From positions 6,450,501-6,514,500 of the forward strand of contig OY987226.1 in assembly GCA_963920705.1 (NCBI GenBank): DNA of 64,000 nt, read 5' to 3'. Positions 1-11,117 of the stretch are shown piece after piece. A program made the position numbers and the translations under genes. The stretch comes from Odiellus spinosus. Taxonomy: Eukaryota; Arthropoda; Arachnida; Opiliones; Phalangiidae. The notes under the pieces were generated by a model. That model searched no databases and was not told where the DNA came from. It saw only the letters and a program-made list of their open reading frames with translations. Within the stretch, counting starts at the first letter, position 1; each line of letters begins with the position of its first letter.

Positions 1-1869
1 ATAGATAACTTCGTATAGTTTTAATAGATAACTTCGTATAGTTTTAATAGATAACTTCGTATGGTTTTAATAGATAACTTCGTATGGTTTTAATAGATAA
101 CTTCGTATGGTTTTAATAGATAACTTCGTATGGATTTAATAGATAACTTCGAATGGTTTTAATAGATAACTTCGTATGGTTTTAATAGATAACTTCGTAT
201 GGTTTTAATAGATAACTTCGTATGGTTTTAATAGATAACTTCGTATGGTTTTAATAGATAACTTCGAATGGTTTTAATAGATAACTTCGAATGGTTTTAA
301 TAGATAACTTCGAATGGTTTTAATAGATAACTTCGAATGGTTTTAATAGATAACTTCGTATGGTTTTAATAGATAACTTCGTATGGTTTTAATAGATAAC
401 TTCGTATGGTTTTAATAGATAACTTCGTATGGTTTTAATAGATAACTTCGTATGGTTTTAATAGATAACTTCGTATGGTTTTAATAGATAACTTCGTATG
501 GTTTTAATAGATAACTTCGTATGGTTTTAATAGATAACTTCGAATGGTTTTAATAGATAACTTCGAATGGTTTTAATAGATAACTTCGTATGGTTTTAAT
601 AGATAACTTCGTATGGTTTTAATAGATAACTTCGTATGGTTTTAATAGATAACTTCGTATGGTTTTAATAGATAACTTCGTATGGTTTTAATAGATAACT
701 TCGTATGGTTTTAATAGATAACTTCGAATGGTTTTAATAGATAACTTCGTATGGTTTTAATAGATAACTTCGTATGGTTTTAATAGATAACTTCGTATGG
801 TTTTAATAGATAACTTCGAATGGTTTTAATAGATAACTTCGTATGGTTTTAATAGATAACTTCGTATGGTTTTAATAGATAACTTCGTTTGGTTTTAATA
901 GATAACTTCGTATAGTTTTAATAGATAACTTCGTATAGTTTTAATAGATAACTTCGTATGGTTTTAATAGATAACTTCGTATGGTTTTAATAGATAACTT
1001 CGTATGGTTTTAATAGATAACTTCGAATGGTTTTAATAGATAACTTCGTATGGTTTTAATAGATAACTTCGTATGGTTTTAATAGATAACTTCGTATGGT
1101 TTTAATAGATAACTTCGAATGGTTTTAATAGATAACTTCGTATGGTTTTAATAGATAACTTCGTATGGTTTTAATAGATAACTTCGTATGGTTTTAATAG
1201 ATAACTTCGTATAGTTTTAATAGATAACTTCGTATAGTTTTAATAGATAACTTCGTATGGTTTTAATAGATAACTTCGTATGGTTTTAATAGATAACTTC
1301 GTATGGTTTTAATAGATAACTTCGAATGGTTTTAATAGATAACTTCGTATGGTTTTAATAGATAACTTCGTATGGTTTTAATAGATAACTTCGTTTGGTT
1401 TTAATAGATAACTTCGTATAGTTTTAATAGATAACTTCGTATAGTTTTAATAGATAACTTCGTATGGTTTTAATAGATAACTTCGTATGGTTTTAATAGA
1501 TAACTTCGTATGGTTTTAATAGATAACTTCGAATGGTTTTAATAGATAACTTCGTATGGTTTTAATAGATAACTTCGTATGGTTTTAATAGATAACTTCG
1601 TATGGTTTTAATAGATAACTTCGAATGGTTTTAATAGATAACTTCGTATGGTTTTAATAGATAACTTCGTATGGTTTTAATAGATAACTTCGTATGGTTT
1701 TAATAGATAACTTCGTATAGTTTTAATAGATAACTTCGTATAGTTTTAATAGATAACTTCGTATGGTTTTAATAGATAACTTCGTATGGTTTTAATAGAT
1801 AACTTCGTATGGTTTTAATAGATAACTTCGTATGGATTTAATAGATAACTTCGTATGGTTTTAATAGAT
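1..1869. repeat. 23-bp satellite array with 506-bp higher-order period
   Basis: About 81 head-to-tail copies of a 23-bp monomer whose core is TAATAGATAACTTCGTATGG. The array starts before the window. Variants differ mainly in the five bases after TTCG (TATGG, AATGG, TATAG, TTTGG). Their order repeats: the TTTGG variant at 888 recurs at 1394, exactly 22 monomers (506 bp) later, followed by the same series of TATAG pairs, TATGG triplets and AATGG singles. That is a higher-order repeat. The array decays into unique sequence at about 1870. No coding potential is seen. Confidence 0.97.
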
Positions 1870-2676
1870 ATATTTTATCGTTTTTTAATAGTTATCTTCG
1901 GAATGAGTATTTTAAGATCTTACTCAAGCACAATCTAACAAATAATTTTATAATTTCGATCAAATATTTGATCATTTGGCTTTATAACATTTTAAAGATG
2001 AAGTCGCAAAGACGAAAAACACATTTTATTGGTGTTACTGCAATAAAATAAACACTATTTATTGGATTTCATAAATGTTAAGCCTTTTTTCCATCAAGTA
2101 AACTGCGATAAAAACTCTTCTTTTACTGAATTTCCGCGCATGACAGGTAATGACCCGTATAGAATTCTATGTTTAAAATGAAAATAGGTGTGAGATTTGA
2201 GCATACCGACTAAAATCCTTCTCCGAATGTGTTTCCTCACTATCGCGCTGGGAGTCGTAGAAAATCTTTTACTTTTTAAATTGAAACATACGCGATCCTT
2301 GAAGAAATTTATAACTACATGAGTAACAAACAATTTTGAAGCGGACATAGAAATCGTTATTACTGCAAGTTTTTATTATACCGTTGGGGGGAATGAATAA
2401 AAAATAAAAAATAAAAAGAAAATACAAGCCTAGGGAAAAAATGTCGCCGAGTTATGTTTTGGCGTAAATGTTCGTGTCAAAACGTCGTGTCGAAGAAATA
2501 AGGACATTCATCTATGTTCTCAATTTTTATATGATATAAGACTTATTGAAAAGACGAGTTTGATACCGTCCAATCAGAGAATGCAACGTCTGAAGGAATT
2601 CAGTTATTAGTTAAAGGTGTAGTGCGTTATATACTCTGTTTTAGAGCACTTTGCAAAACTATGATGTTGTTCCTAT
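1870..2676. other. Intergenic, nothing recognised
   Basis: AT-rich sequence with only short chance ORFs. No repeat boundaries, splice-flanked ORFs or RNA genes are seen. Confidence 0.5.
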
Positions 2677-3013
2677 CAGAAGCCGATGAAACCCTCCTTT
2701 GAAGTCTACTACTCCAATGTTCCATATAGCGCTCCTCTCTGTATGGGTAAAATTCCCAATTTTACGAGTTAGAAGGGGTCCTACTTCATCCCCCCTGTCT
2801 ACGGAAAATTGGAAATTCTCTCTCTCCACAAACGACGACGTTTTTTTGACGAACTCCGAGGCTGCTAGAGATATTCGCTCGACGAGCTCCCGCTCCGAAA
2901 ACATCTACCGTTAGGAGGCGTACGGATCGCGCCTTTTGAGAATAACCCATACAGAGAGGGGTAGACAAGACCCGGGAGTAATAGACTTCAAAGGAGGGTT
3001 TCATCGGCTTCTG
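2677..3013 (+). mobile_element. MITE family A, copy 1 (337 bp, 7-bp TSD)
   Basis: Terminal inverted repeats of about 40 bp begin CAGAAGCCGATGAAACC and end with the complement. A second inverted pair (CATACAGAGAGG and its complement) lies further in, so the element can fold back. It is flanked by the direct repeat TTCCTAT (2670-2676 and 3014-3020). There is no transposase, so it is non-autonomous. Overlapping ORFs of about 70-80 codons on both strands also occur in the other copies and reflect low divergence, not evident coding. Confidence 0.93.
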
Positions 3014-3365
3014 TTCCTATGAAGTTTAGCCTCCCAGAATAAAAACCTTCGAAACACTGAATTTTCTTGGTGCAAGACCTATTTCTGAGCAATTGCAGAC
3101 ATATCTTTAATCAATTGCAAGACATATCTCTGATCAGTTGCGAGACATCTTTCTGTGGGAAATTTCAAGACATACCTATAATACCTCTGGGTAACTTCAT
3201 GACAAGATATATATTATTGGGTAATTACGAGACATATCTAAAGCTGTGGAAATTAAAGACGAATATGTCTGCTTAGAATTTGGTTTTGAGTTAAGAACAG
3301 TTGTCAAAAAAACAGCCGGCCGCCTTATGGTAAGCTACGTGACACAGGGAGCCCCTGTCTTGACC

Positions 3366-3508
3366 TTAAAGGCCTAGGATTAGTTCTGCCTCTCACCCTG
3401 GAAACAAACTCACCTTCCAGGCTTTCTCTTGCCTCGCTACCCACAGGGGAAGCTCAGAAGGTGAGCCCACTTCCAGTGAAACAGGCAGAAGAAATCCTAA
3501 ACCTTTAA
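3366..3508. mobile_element. Short TTAA-flanked imperfect hairpin element
   Basis: TTAA (3366-3369) is followed by AGGCCTAGGATT. The other end has AATCCTAAACCT followed by TTAA (3505-3508). The two halves form an imperfect stem over most of the length (TTCTGCCT on the left, AGGCAGAA on the right). This fits a 143-bp miniature element using a TTAA target, as piggyBac and Kolobok transposons do. Confidence 0.55.
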
Positions 3509-6320
3509 ATATAAAATGATCACAGGGGGACCCAAGAAATGTAATTGTTTTGACGGCCACCAAACTTGTGGGCCCCGAATATGTATTTTCAAACTGTTCT
3601 TGAACCGTGTTAAATTTTTTATTTGATACGCACTCTCCCTTGATTATGATACTCCCTACAATTATCCGTATTGCTGTCTTGAATTGGAACTTAGTTTATC
3701 CTGGTGTGCCCGAAAGAAACCTGGTGTATGTCTTTTCGCTCCCGAAGCTAGGACGTGACTCCAGCTTGATATTTTTCCCCGCAAGCGCGGAACGGTGTGT
3801 GGATATATAAGAAGTATATAGAAACTCCCGAAACAAGTTTCAGGTCTTTGGTTTTTTCATTCGAACCCATTAAGTTGTTTCTGAAAAAGTCGCCGGGGGA
3901 ACTATAGTTTCCTGTAGGATGATATCAACCACTCTCTCACACACTAAATCATTTGGAGAACTCAACTTGTACCAAATTAGGCTCATCTTCACTTCGTATA
4001 TAAAGATACAGTATATAGGGAATGGAACCTAGGTTTGTGTCTGTTGAAACCTCAACTGGACTTAAAGCTATTGCTATGTTTTTGACGCCCTAAAGTATCT
4101 TCTGATTCTTGTTTGAGCGAAAACTTTTCTTTTACTATTGGTGAGTTATATAGTCGAATTCAGTTTGAAATTTCACTGGGTAATTAACTAGAGTTTAGCT
4201 TCGTCTTTCTCCGTGTAATCTCTATCTGAATGCTCTTTATTCTGATTGCAGACCTTCATTGAAAAGTAGGTAACGTTCAAAACTGCTGTGAAGGGATTAC
4301 AAATTATGAAATACTTTGTGTGTCTAACTCCTCGTAGACTTTACCCCTGTCTGGCTCGAGTGGTTTGGACTCTTCCTCGATATTTTGAGTCGGGAGAGAG
4401 GACGGAATTTAGGCGGGCCGCGCTTTACTATATTGCCCCCCCCCCCCACCCCATCTTTGGAATTTGTCCAAAGAGTGGCGCTTCAGATATCATTATTTAA
4501 ACCGACTGTGGCCGCTAGAGTGTCTCAAGTCAGAATCTGCCGGTACATTTACCTTGGCTTTTTCTGGTAGTATTTAGTTACAGGGCGATGTTTACTTTTA
4601 TGGAATAAAGTTATAGACTTTTGATAACAACGATATCATAATCAAAGGCTATACTTTGAGGCTCTTTTCTAAACGTCTTCATTCCGAACGATTTCTTGTT
4701 TCTTTTCTCACACATGGCACGCGATGTATCGCGAACGTTTCGGTAAATTGGGATAGCTATTCCTAAAGTGCGTCTTTTTTGCTTCTCGGGAGTAACTGAA
4801 GTGTATTTGAGGAAGGCACTCGAAGGTGCATTAAGACCGGGAGGGCGGTTTTAGGGATGGCAACCGCCCTATCTCGCTCTAACTCTCATTTTCTCTCTCT
4901 CTGCTTTTTATGTATATCACATTGTGACTGCACCATCACCCACGTACATCATCATGATCCCTTTTTTTAAGAGTTCGCACGCTTATGGTACGTGTAGGCA
5001 TAGGGTTAATTGTAAGCTCTCTTCTTGGTCCGTCTTTGTGAAGGACGTGCGTGCTCGTGGATCCACAAGTTGGGATATACGGGTTTGATTCAACTTGAAA
5101 ATTTATTACGATAACTCCCGAAAAACACGGCTGACCCCGATTCTTGTAGGGAAACAGTTCGAATTAACTAGTTCAAGGGCTATTTAAAGGGATAATGAAT
5201 GATTTTTTATTCGATTTGTAGAGTGATAAAATTTACGGTAAACCTAAAGTTTCCTGTTCAAATACTTTTACAGAGTTTTAGTTTCTTTATTTTCCACAAA
5301 CCAACAAGCATTCTATTTTTTTTTCTAGATAGATAAAATGGTTTTCAATTAAGCTTAAATTTCGTATGACCCCTGTATATTACCAGGAGCTATTTACATT
5401 AATTATTCCGTGTAACTCAACTAAGCATTGTTTTCCAATTAATACATTTTATAACTAAATAAAATTAACAGCAGTCAAGGGATGTTTACACTTCTATAAT
5501 TTCACAATCCCTTTAATGTCTTTATTCAATCTTTTGCCCTTTGAACTTAAAACCCATCCGTACGTGTCGACTTGTTTTTTCCTAGCTGTTGGGAAGGAGA
5601 TTCTTGTGTTTATGATAAAAGCTAAAATGTTTGTGATTAGTTCGTCACTCGTTTCGGCCGCGTCTTTGCCTCCTCTTGGCGTAAAAGGTTTCTGACGCTT
5701 CTTAACTGAAGTCTCGACACACGCACGCGAGGTTGTACACGCGCTATTCTACAAGTATCCGCGTATTGCGCGCTTTAGACTCCCCTTCCCCCTATTCCTT
5801 TTCTCAGCTTTTCTTAAAGAGGTACGTATAACAATTCCGCCATGCCAAGAAGCGTATAGGAATGAAGGCTACGAAACTGATATTAAGACCCATATATCAA
5901 GCCAATCCCGGGCTCACGGAATCCGGAACCTCAAAGAACACGAAACTTCGATAACGCTGCTCGCGTGAAACGTTTTTTCCCTTGACAAGGAACTTTTGGC
6001 GCGAAGCTTGCCAAAAGGAAAGTATATTTTACACTTCTTTTGGGGTTTTCTCGGTCGACGATTTGGTTTCGTCTTTCTCAATGAAACTGCGTTTTCACTT
6101 TTCACATTTCTAGAGTTTTAAGAAGGAAAATTTTCCCATGAACATTTTCACTCGGCAAATTTTCCGGAAAACGTCTAATAGATGATTAATAGATGATTAA
6201 TAGGTGATTAATAGGTGTTTAATAGATGATTAATGTATTTTAGGTGTCATTTTCTAGGATTTGTTGGTAGAAAATTAATTTGTAGCCAAAATATGACTTG
6301 CCCCAATAAACCTTCTTTCA
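3509..6320. other. Intergenic, low-complexity patches only
   Basis: No supportable gene. Includes a C-rich run near 4436-4447, a GGGCGGTT/AACCGCCC hairpin near 4853-4876, and CT-rich sequence near 4890. Open frames of 61-70 codons here have neither codon-like composition nor plausible splice or start context. Confidence 0.5.
6175..6236. repeat. Short tandem repeat, about 13-bp unit
   Basis: Four to five imperfect copies of a unit like TAGATGATTAATA. No function can be assigned. Confidence 0.8.
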
Positions 6321-6784
6321 CAGGGTGACCACTTTTCCTATATTTCCTATTTTTTCCTATATTTTCACCTCCTTCCTATTTTCTCCTATAATTTAATGGC
6401 AATTCCTATAATCTCCTATATTTCTACTCAAAATCTCTAGTTAAGGGTAAAGTTCTAAATCATACTGTCAGCTGTGGCTGTATAAGATTATTTTAGCTTA
6501 ACTGTACATTTTCCATTTAAAATAGTCTGTAAAATTCCATACTATTTAAGCAATTGGATCATATTAATACCATGTTTAAACCGGTGGCGAGAGTTGTGAC
6601 GCAATAATAAACGTGGTTCCTATTTTTAATTAATTATTTTCCTATTTTATCATATATTTTACACTTATTTCTTCCTATTTTATCCTATATTTTACATAAA
6701 ATTCACCCTATATTCTCCTATATTTCGCAATGAAATTTCCTATATTTCCTATATAGGATTTTCAAATTTTCAGTGGTCACCCTG
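6321..6784 (+). mobile_element. Family E element 1 (464 bp, CAGGG ends, 6-bp TSD)
   Basis: Termini are CAGGGTGACCACT and its exact complement AGTGGTCACCCTG. The flanks carry CTTTCA on both sides (6315-6320 and 6785-6790). The interior is dominated by irregular TCCTATATTTTCC-type repeats in both orientations. No coding sequence is present. The ends resemble hAT-like or IS3EU-like elements; the 6-bp duplication is not the usual 8 bp of hAT. Confidence 0.85.
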
Positions 6785-7539
6785 CTTTCAAATCCCACTT
6801 AATCCACTGAGAGTCGCTTAATTGTTTGTAACTATATTGAAAAATCAATTGAATGTCAGGGTCTATAAGAAACACAAAAAATGGATTTGAATAAGAGGTT
6901 TTCGGACCAAAAGAGCCGTAGAATTCCTGCTCGTCTTGTACGACAAAGCTTTGTATTAAGTTTTTGGACTTAAATATTTTGAGATGGCGATATTTAAGTT
7001 TTTAATCGTATCTATAAAGTGTAAATCCGCCTTTCCTCTTTCAAAACTCGCTTACAAGGTTCTTTTCCTGTAGCTCTTTCGGGCCCTCAGTTTTGAATAA
7101 TGCAACGGGGTGATAATGTTGACCTGTTTATTTTGGCGGTTGAGTGTGGCGACGATATACGCGCGGAGGCCACTCGCTAAATCTCTTTTCTACCCTACGT
7201 TTTTTAAGCGATGTTTACGATACGATGAGTATTTCCTTCCGTTGACGTCGGAATTTATCAACGAAGGATATATATATAAGTGTTGTGACACGTATAACTA
7301 ATGATTTCGCTTATATTTTCGTAATTATTCGATATAGAGGGATCTTTTTAAAATAATTATTTTAAATTATTAATTATTTTAAATTTTGTAACCATATTTT
7401 ATAACTATAGCTCGACAAACATTGACTTTTAAACGTCATCAATACTGGGGTTTCTAATTAGCCCTAGAGTTAATGGGGTTAGAGTAGATGCGAGCCTTTT
7501 AAATTAAGGCGATCACCATTTATATCTAATGTCTATGGA
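6785..7539. other. Intergenic, nothing recognised
   Basis: AT-rich DNA between two mobile elements. The only open frames are short and lack support. Confidence 0.5.
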
Positions 7540-7876
7540 CAGAAGCCGATGAAACCCTCCTTTGAAGTCTACTACTCTAGTGTTCCATATAGCGCTCCTC
7601 TCTGTATGGGTAAAATTCACAATTTTACGAGTTAGAAGGGGTCCTACTTCATCCCCCCTGTCTACGGAAAATTGGAAATTCTCTCTCTCCACAAACGACG
7701 ACGTTTTTTTGACGAACTCCAAGGGTGCTAGAGATATTCGTTCCACGAACTCCCGCTCCGAAAATATCTACCGTTAGGAGGCGTATGAATCGCGCTTTTT
7801 GAAACTAACCCATACAGAGAGGGGTAGACAAGACCCGGGAGTAATAGACTTCAAAGGAGAGTTTCATCGGCTTCTG
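7540..7876 (+). mobile_element. MITE family A, copy 2 (337 bp, 7-bp TSD)
   Basis: Same length, orientation and termini as the element at 2677. Flanked by CTATGGA on both sides (7533-7539 and 7877-7883). The base before the left duplication differs from the base after the right terminus, which fixes the duplication at 7 rather than 8 bp. Confidence 0.95.
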
Positions 7877-7959
7877 CTATGGATTATATTTTTAGATTTA
7901 TGATACTATTAAAACGTCATATTCAAAATTTTATACATATAGACAGGAAACTTCGAAAA

Positions 7960-8620
7960 GAAAATAACAAAAAAAATACTTTTACGAAAAAGACCGCGCG
8001 AAAGCGACCATATCACGTGCCAGAACGCGCTCTGTTGGCTCTACAATAGCCACGGGACCATAGTAATTTTAATTTTCAAAATTTCGAAAATAACGATTAT
8101 AAAACAATATATTTTTAACGATCTTTCCGAAAATTTAGAGTTCATGAAAATTACGTAACTTTTCAAATTAAAATATAGGAGCTACGAACAAGGTCAAAAT
8201 AAATCTCTCGGGGTATTTAATAATTAGTTCGTTTTATTGTAATACGTACAGAAATATAAATAGACTAATCTTTGAGTCAAATGTAACTTATAACTAGGAT
8301 AAAATCGTAGGATATTATTATACTGAATATATACAGATACAACCTTAAGGACGTAAATTTACGTAGAAAAAGACTGTTTCTAATTGTATGCTTACTCCTC
8401 TTTGACTACTTTTCAAGGCTATAAATTAGTATACCATATTATAACTTAAGCCTTTTGAGTACAAAGCTTCTGAGCGTGAAAGAAAAATTATATAATTAAG
8501 CTCGCTAGCATTTTTAGCCAGGAGCGGGAAACTTTTTACTTTTGAAAACTTTACTAAGTTTCGCTCACTTAATAGCAATTTTATTTATTTTAAATAGTTC
8601 TTTTTTTCGCGTCAGAACGA
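7960..8620. repeat. Old dispersed repeat, partial similarity to 57890-58140
   Basis: Shares scattered blocks with 57890-58140, such as AAAAAGACC, CCAGAACG, ATAGC-ACG-GACCATA and CGGGAAACTTT. A further inverted trace lies near 24585-24650. Boundaries are unclear. It looks like an ancient transposon remnant. Confidence 0.4.
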
Positions 8621-8625
8621 AAATT

Positions 8626-9130
8626 ATTAAAAACAGGCCAGCTGGCCTGTTTTATTTATAGGTGTCTCAAAATTTCATTAGAAAAGTCTATGGAGATTTG
8701 TCTTATGAGGTGGAATTCTTTGTCATATTGATAACTGAGATATTCTTCTTCTTCTTCTTCTTCTTCTTCTTCTTCTTCTTCTCCCGACCGCGAGTCCGTT
8801 TCATTGAGAGTTTGCATTCGAGAGAGAAAAATATGTTAGGATCATGGGGGTACTCTATATTTTTCTATGTTTTTCTGATGAATACTTCGACTGAGATAAC
8901 AAAAGCTTTATAGATAACGTTGAAGCCCCGTGAAAGACGGCGTTTCATTCAGAGTTTGCATTCGAGAGAGAGAGAAATGTTGGGGTGTTCTATATTTTTT
9001 ATACTTTTCTGATGTTGAATACTACGACTGAGATAACAAAAACTTTAGATAACGTTAAAGCGAAAGACGGAATAAGGAAACTATTTTTTTAGTCTCTATA
9101 TCTAAGAAACGCACGGAATGTTTTGTTGAT
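8626..9130 (+). repeat. Family D repeat, copy 1, with long (TTC)n
   Basis: Starts with ATTAAAAACAGG and a 24-bp perfect palindrome centred on CCAGCTGG (8630-8653). Then comes a conserved block starting GGTGTCTCAAAATTTCATTA and an expanded TTC run at about 8744-8781. This copy is more diverged than the next two, and its right end is uncertain. It has no inverted partner at the other end and no clear TSD. Confidence 0.75.
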
Positions 9131-9360
9131 AATGTTTTATTAACAAAATTAGAATGATGTACCGTAGGGTAGATAAACTAGGGTATTTCACATTAGCCTC
9201 AATGATATATAGAGATGAGATTTCCAAAATGTCTTAGAAAAATGGACTCTGAGACAGATTTAATTAATTCATTAGTTTATAAAAATCGGCGGTGGGACAC
9301 CACTCCCCCAGTAGGCCACTCTTTGTTAGTGGGCTCGTTTTTTATCTTGCCTACTTTGGG

Positions 9361-9397
9361 TATAAAAGGCTAGGTATTCAGCGAAACAATATCATTT
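9361..9397 (+). promoter_or_regulatory. TATA box plus initiator
   Basis: TATAAAAGG at 9361-9369, and TCATTT at 9392-9397 matching the arthropod initiator TCAKTY. The TATA start lies 33 bp upstream of the initiator A (9394), close to canonical spacing. It directly precedes the small ORF at 9503. Confidence 0.6.
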
Positions 9398-9502
9398 GAC
9401 TGCTTAATATCTCGACGTCAACTTGGAAGTATTGGTTAGTCATTACTTTGAACTCCAAGGTGGAAGGATAGCGTCTCATCTTCATTAACTGACTGGCGTG
9501 CC

Positions 9503-9697
9503 ATGAAACACTCGTCCATCACATTGTCAGCAGTATCTACTTATCATCTGCATAAGTCATTCTATGAAGAAACCTGCCTGCTAGAAAACCGCGCTATGCG
9601 TCAAGACTTTGAGGAAGTGGGAACCCTGAGCAAGAACTTCTACATCGTCAGCCTGATCATTGCATACATGGAAATATTTATTTTAACCATCGCGTGA
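9503..9697 (+). CDS. Candidate 64-aa membrane micropeptide gene, unknown function
   Basis: A single-exon ORF of 64 codons. It is supported by context rather than homology: a TATA box and initiator end about 110 bp upstream, giving a short 5' leader, and AATAAA at 9712-9717 follows the TGA within 20 bp. Composition in the ORF is less AT-rich and more codon-like than the surroundings. The N-terminal two thirds are hydrophilic with one Cys. The last ~20 residues (from about residue 45, NFYIVSLIIAYMEIFILTIA) form one hydrophobic segment reaching the C-terminus, as in tail-anchored or regulin-like micropeptides. I do not recognise the family. It lies between two family D repeats, so it could instead be part of a mobile element or a non-coding transcript. 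Confidence 0.5.
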   Translation: MKHSSITLSAVSTYHLHKSFYEETCLLENRAMRQDFEEVGTLSKNFYIVSLIIAYMEIFILTIA

Positions 9698-9711
9698 ATT
9701 ACGCTTGACTA

Positions 9712-9717
9712 AATAAA
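9712..9717 (+). terminator. Polyadenylation signal AATAAA
   Basis: AATAAA 15 bp after the stop codon of the 64-codon ORF, consistent with a very compact transcription unit starting near 9394. Confidence 0.5.
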
Positions 9718-9875
9718 TCATATTTGTTATAGAGGTGTTTTTATTTCAATGTCACACATACTTGTTATTTTAAAACCTTTAACTAAGGGATACTGGTCTC
9801 TTGTTTACATTTTTAGGTTTTCGGCAATATGGGTACCTAATTTTAGGATATCCTGAAAAACTGTTACCCACCTAT

Positions 9876-10447
9876 ATTAAAAACAGGCCAGCTGGCCTGT
9901 TTTATTTATAGGTGTCTCAAAATTTCATTAGAAAAGTCTATGGAGATTTGTCTTATGAGGTGGAATCTTTTTTGTCAATGATAACTGAGGTTTTTTCCTT
10001 CTTCTTCTTCTTCTTCTTCTTCTTCGTCCGACCGCGAGTCCGTTACATTGAGTGTTTGCATTCGAGAGAGAAAAATTTGTTAGGCTCGTGGGGGTACTCT
10101 ATATTTTTCTATACGTTTCGGATTAATACTAAGACTGAGATAACAAAAGCTGTAGATAAGGTTGAAACACCGTGAAAGACGGCGTTTCATTGGGAGTTTG
10201 CATTAGAAAGAGAGAAATGTGTTAGATTTACAAGGGTGTTCTATTATATTTTTATTATACTTTTATTATGTTGAATACTAGGACTGAATAACAGTAGCTT
10301 TGATTACGTTGGATAGGAAGACGGATAAAAAGATAACGTTGGTGTATGCAGTTGAATAAAAAACTTGTGTCTAATTAAATATAAATAATAAAGCAGAACG
10401 CGAGAGATACAAACGATATATGTTTTGGTTTAAAAGATATAGGACGA
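9876..10447 (+). repeat. Family D repeat, copy 2
   Basis: Begins ATTAAAAACAGG with the same 24-bp palindrome (9880-9903) and ends TATAGGACGA. The TTC run is about half as long as in copy 1. Nearly identical to copy 3 outside the TTC tract. Confidence 0.88.
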
Positions 10448-10560
10448 TGCCTAGAATTCTACGTATTGAGTCAAATGCAAAACAGTGTTTTTAACGTTTA
10501 TAGTGCGTATTGAATTTTTTTTATCAATGATTATAAGCCACAGGGTACATAAACTTGTAT

Positions 10561-11117
10561 ATTAAAAACAGGCCAGCTGGCCTGTTTTATTTATAGGTGT
10601 CTCAAAATTTCATTAGAAAAGTCTATGGAGATTAGTCTTATGAGGTGGAATCTTTTTTGTCAATGATAACTGAGGTTTTCTCCTTCTTCTTCTTCGTCCG
10701 ACCGCGAGTCCGTTTCATTGAGTGTTTGCATTCGAGAGAGAAAAATGTGTTAGGCTCGTGGGGGTACTCTATATTTTTCTATACGTTTCGGATGAATACT
10801 AAGACTGAGATAACAAAAGCTGTAGATAAGGTTGAAACACCGTGAAAGACGGCGTTTCATTGGGAGTTTGCATTAGAAAGAGAGAAATGTGTTAGATTTA
10901 CAAGGGTGTTCTATTATATTTTTATTATACTTTTATTATGTTGAATACTAAGACTGAATAACAGTAGCTTTGATTACGTTGGATAGGAAGACGGATAAAA
11001 AGATAACGTTGGTGTATGAAGTTGAATAAAAAACTCGTGTCTAATTAAATATAAATAATAAAGCAGAACGCGAGAGATACAAACGATATATGTTTTGGTT
11101 TAAAAGATATAGGACGA
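10561..11117 (+). repeat. Family D repeat, copy 3
   Basis: Palindrome at 10565-10588, only about four TTC units, same TATAGGACGA end. The sequences outside copies 2 and 3 are unrelated, which defines the unit at roughly 560-570 bp. Read on the minus strand it starts TC and has a hairpin near the other end, a Helitron-like layout, but the CTRR end is absent. Confidence 0.88.

Noticed and set aside
1-1869. Vector or Cre/lox construct contamination
   Set aside because: Only the 13-bp arm matches, always in direct orientation on a 23-bp pitch, with no 8-bp spacer and inverted partner and no vector sequence around it.
1-1869. CRISPR array
   Set aside because: There are no unique spacers; whole 23-bp monomers are repeated with few point variants, and the genome is eukaryotic.
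2659-3004. Overlapping ORFs of about 70-80 codons on both strands within the family A MITE as protein-coding genes
   Set aside because: They lie entirely inside a 337-bp non-autonomous element, recur in every copy, and have no domain, promoter or polyadenylation signal.
4847-4880. Rho-independent terminator-like hairpin (GGGCGGTT/AACCGCCC)
   Set aside because: The genome is eukaryotic, there is no T tract directly after the stem, and no gene ends there.
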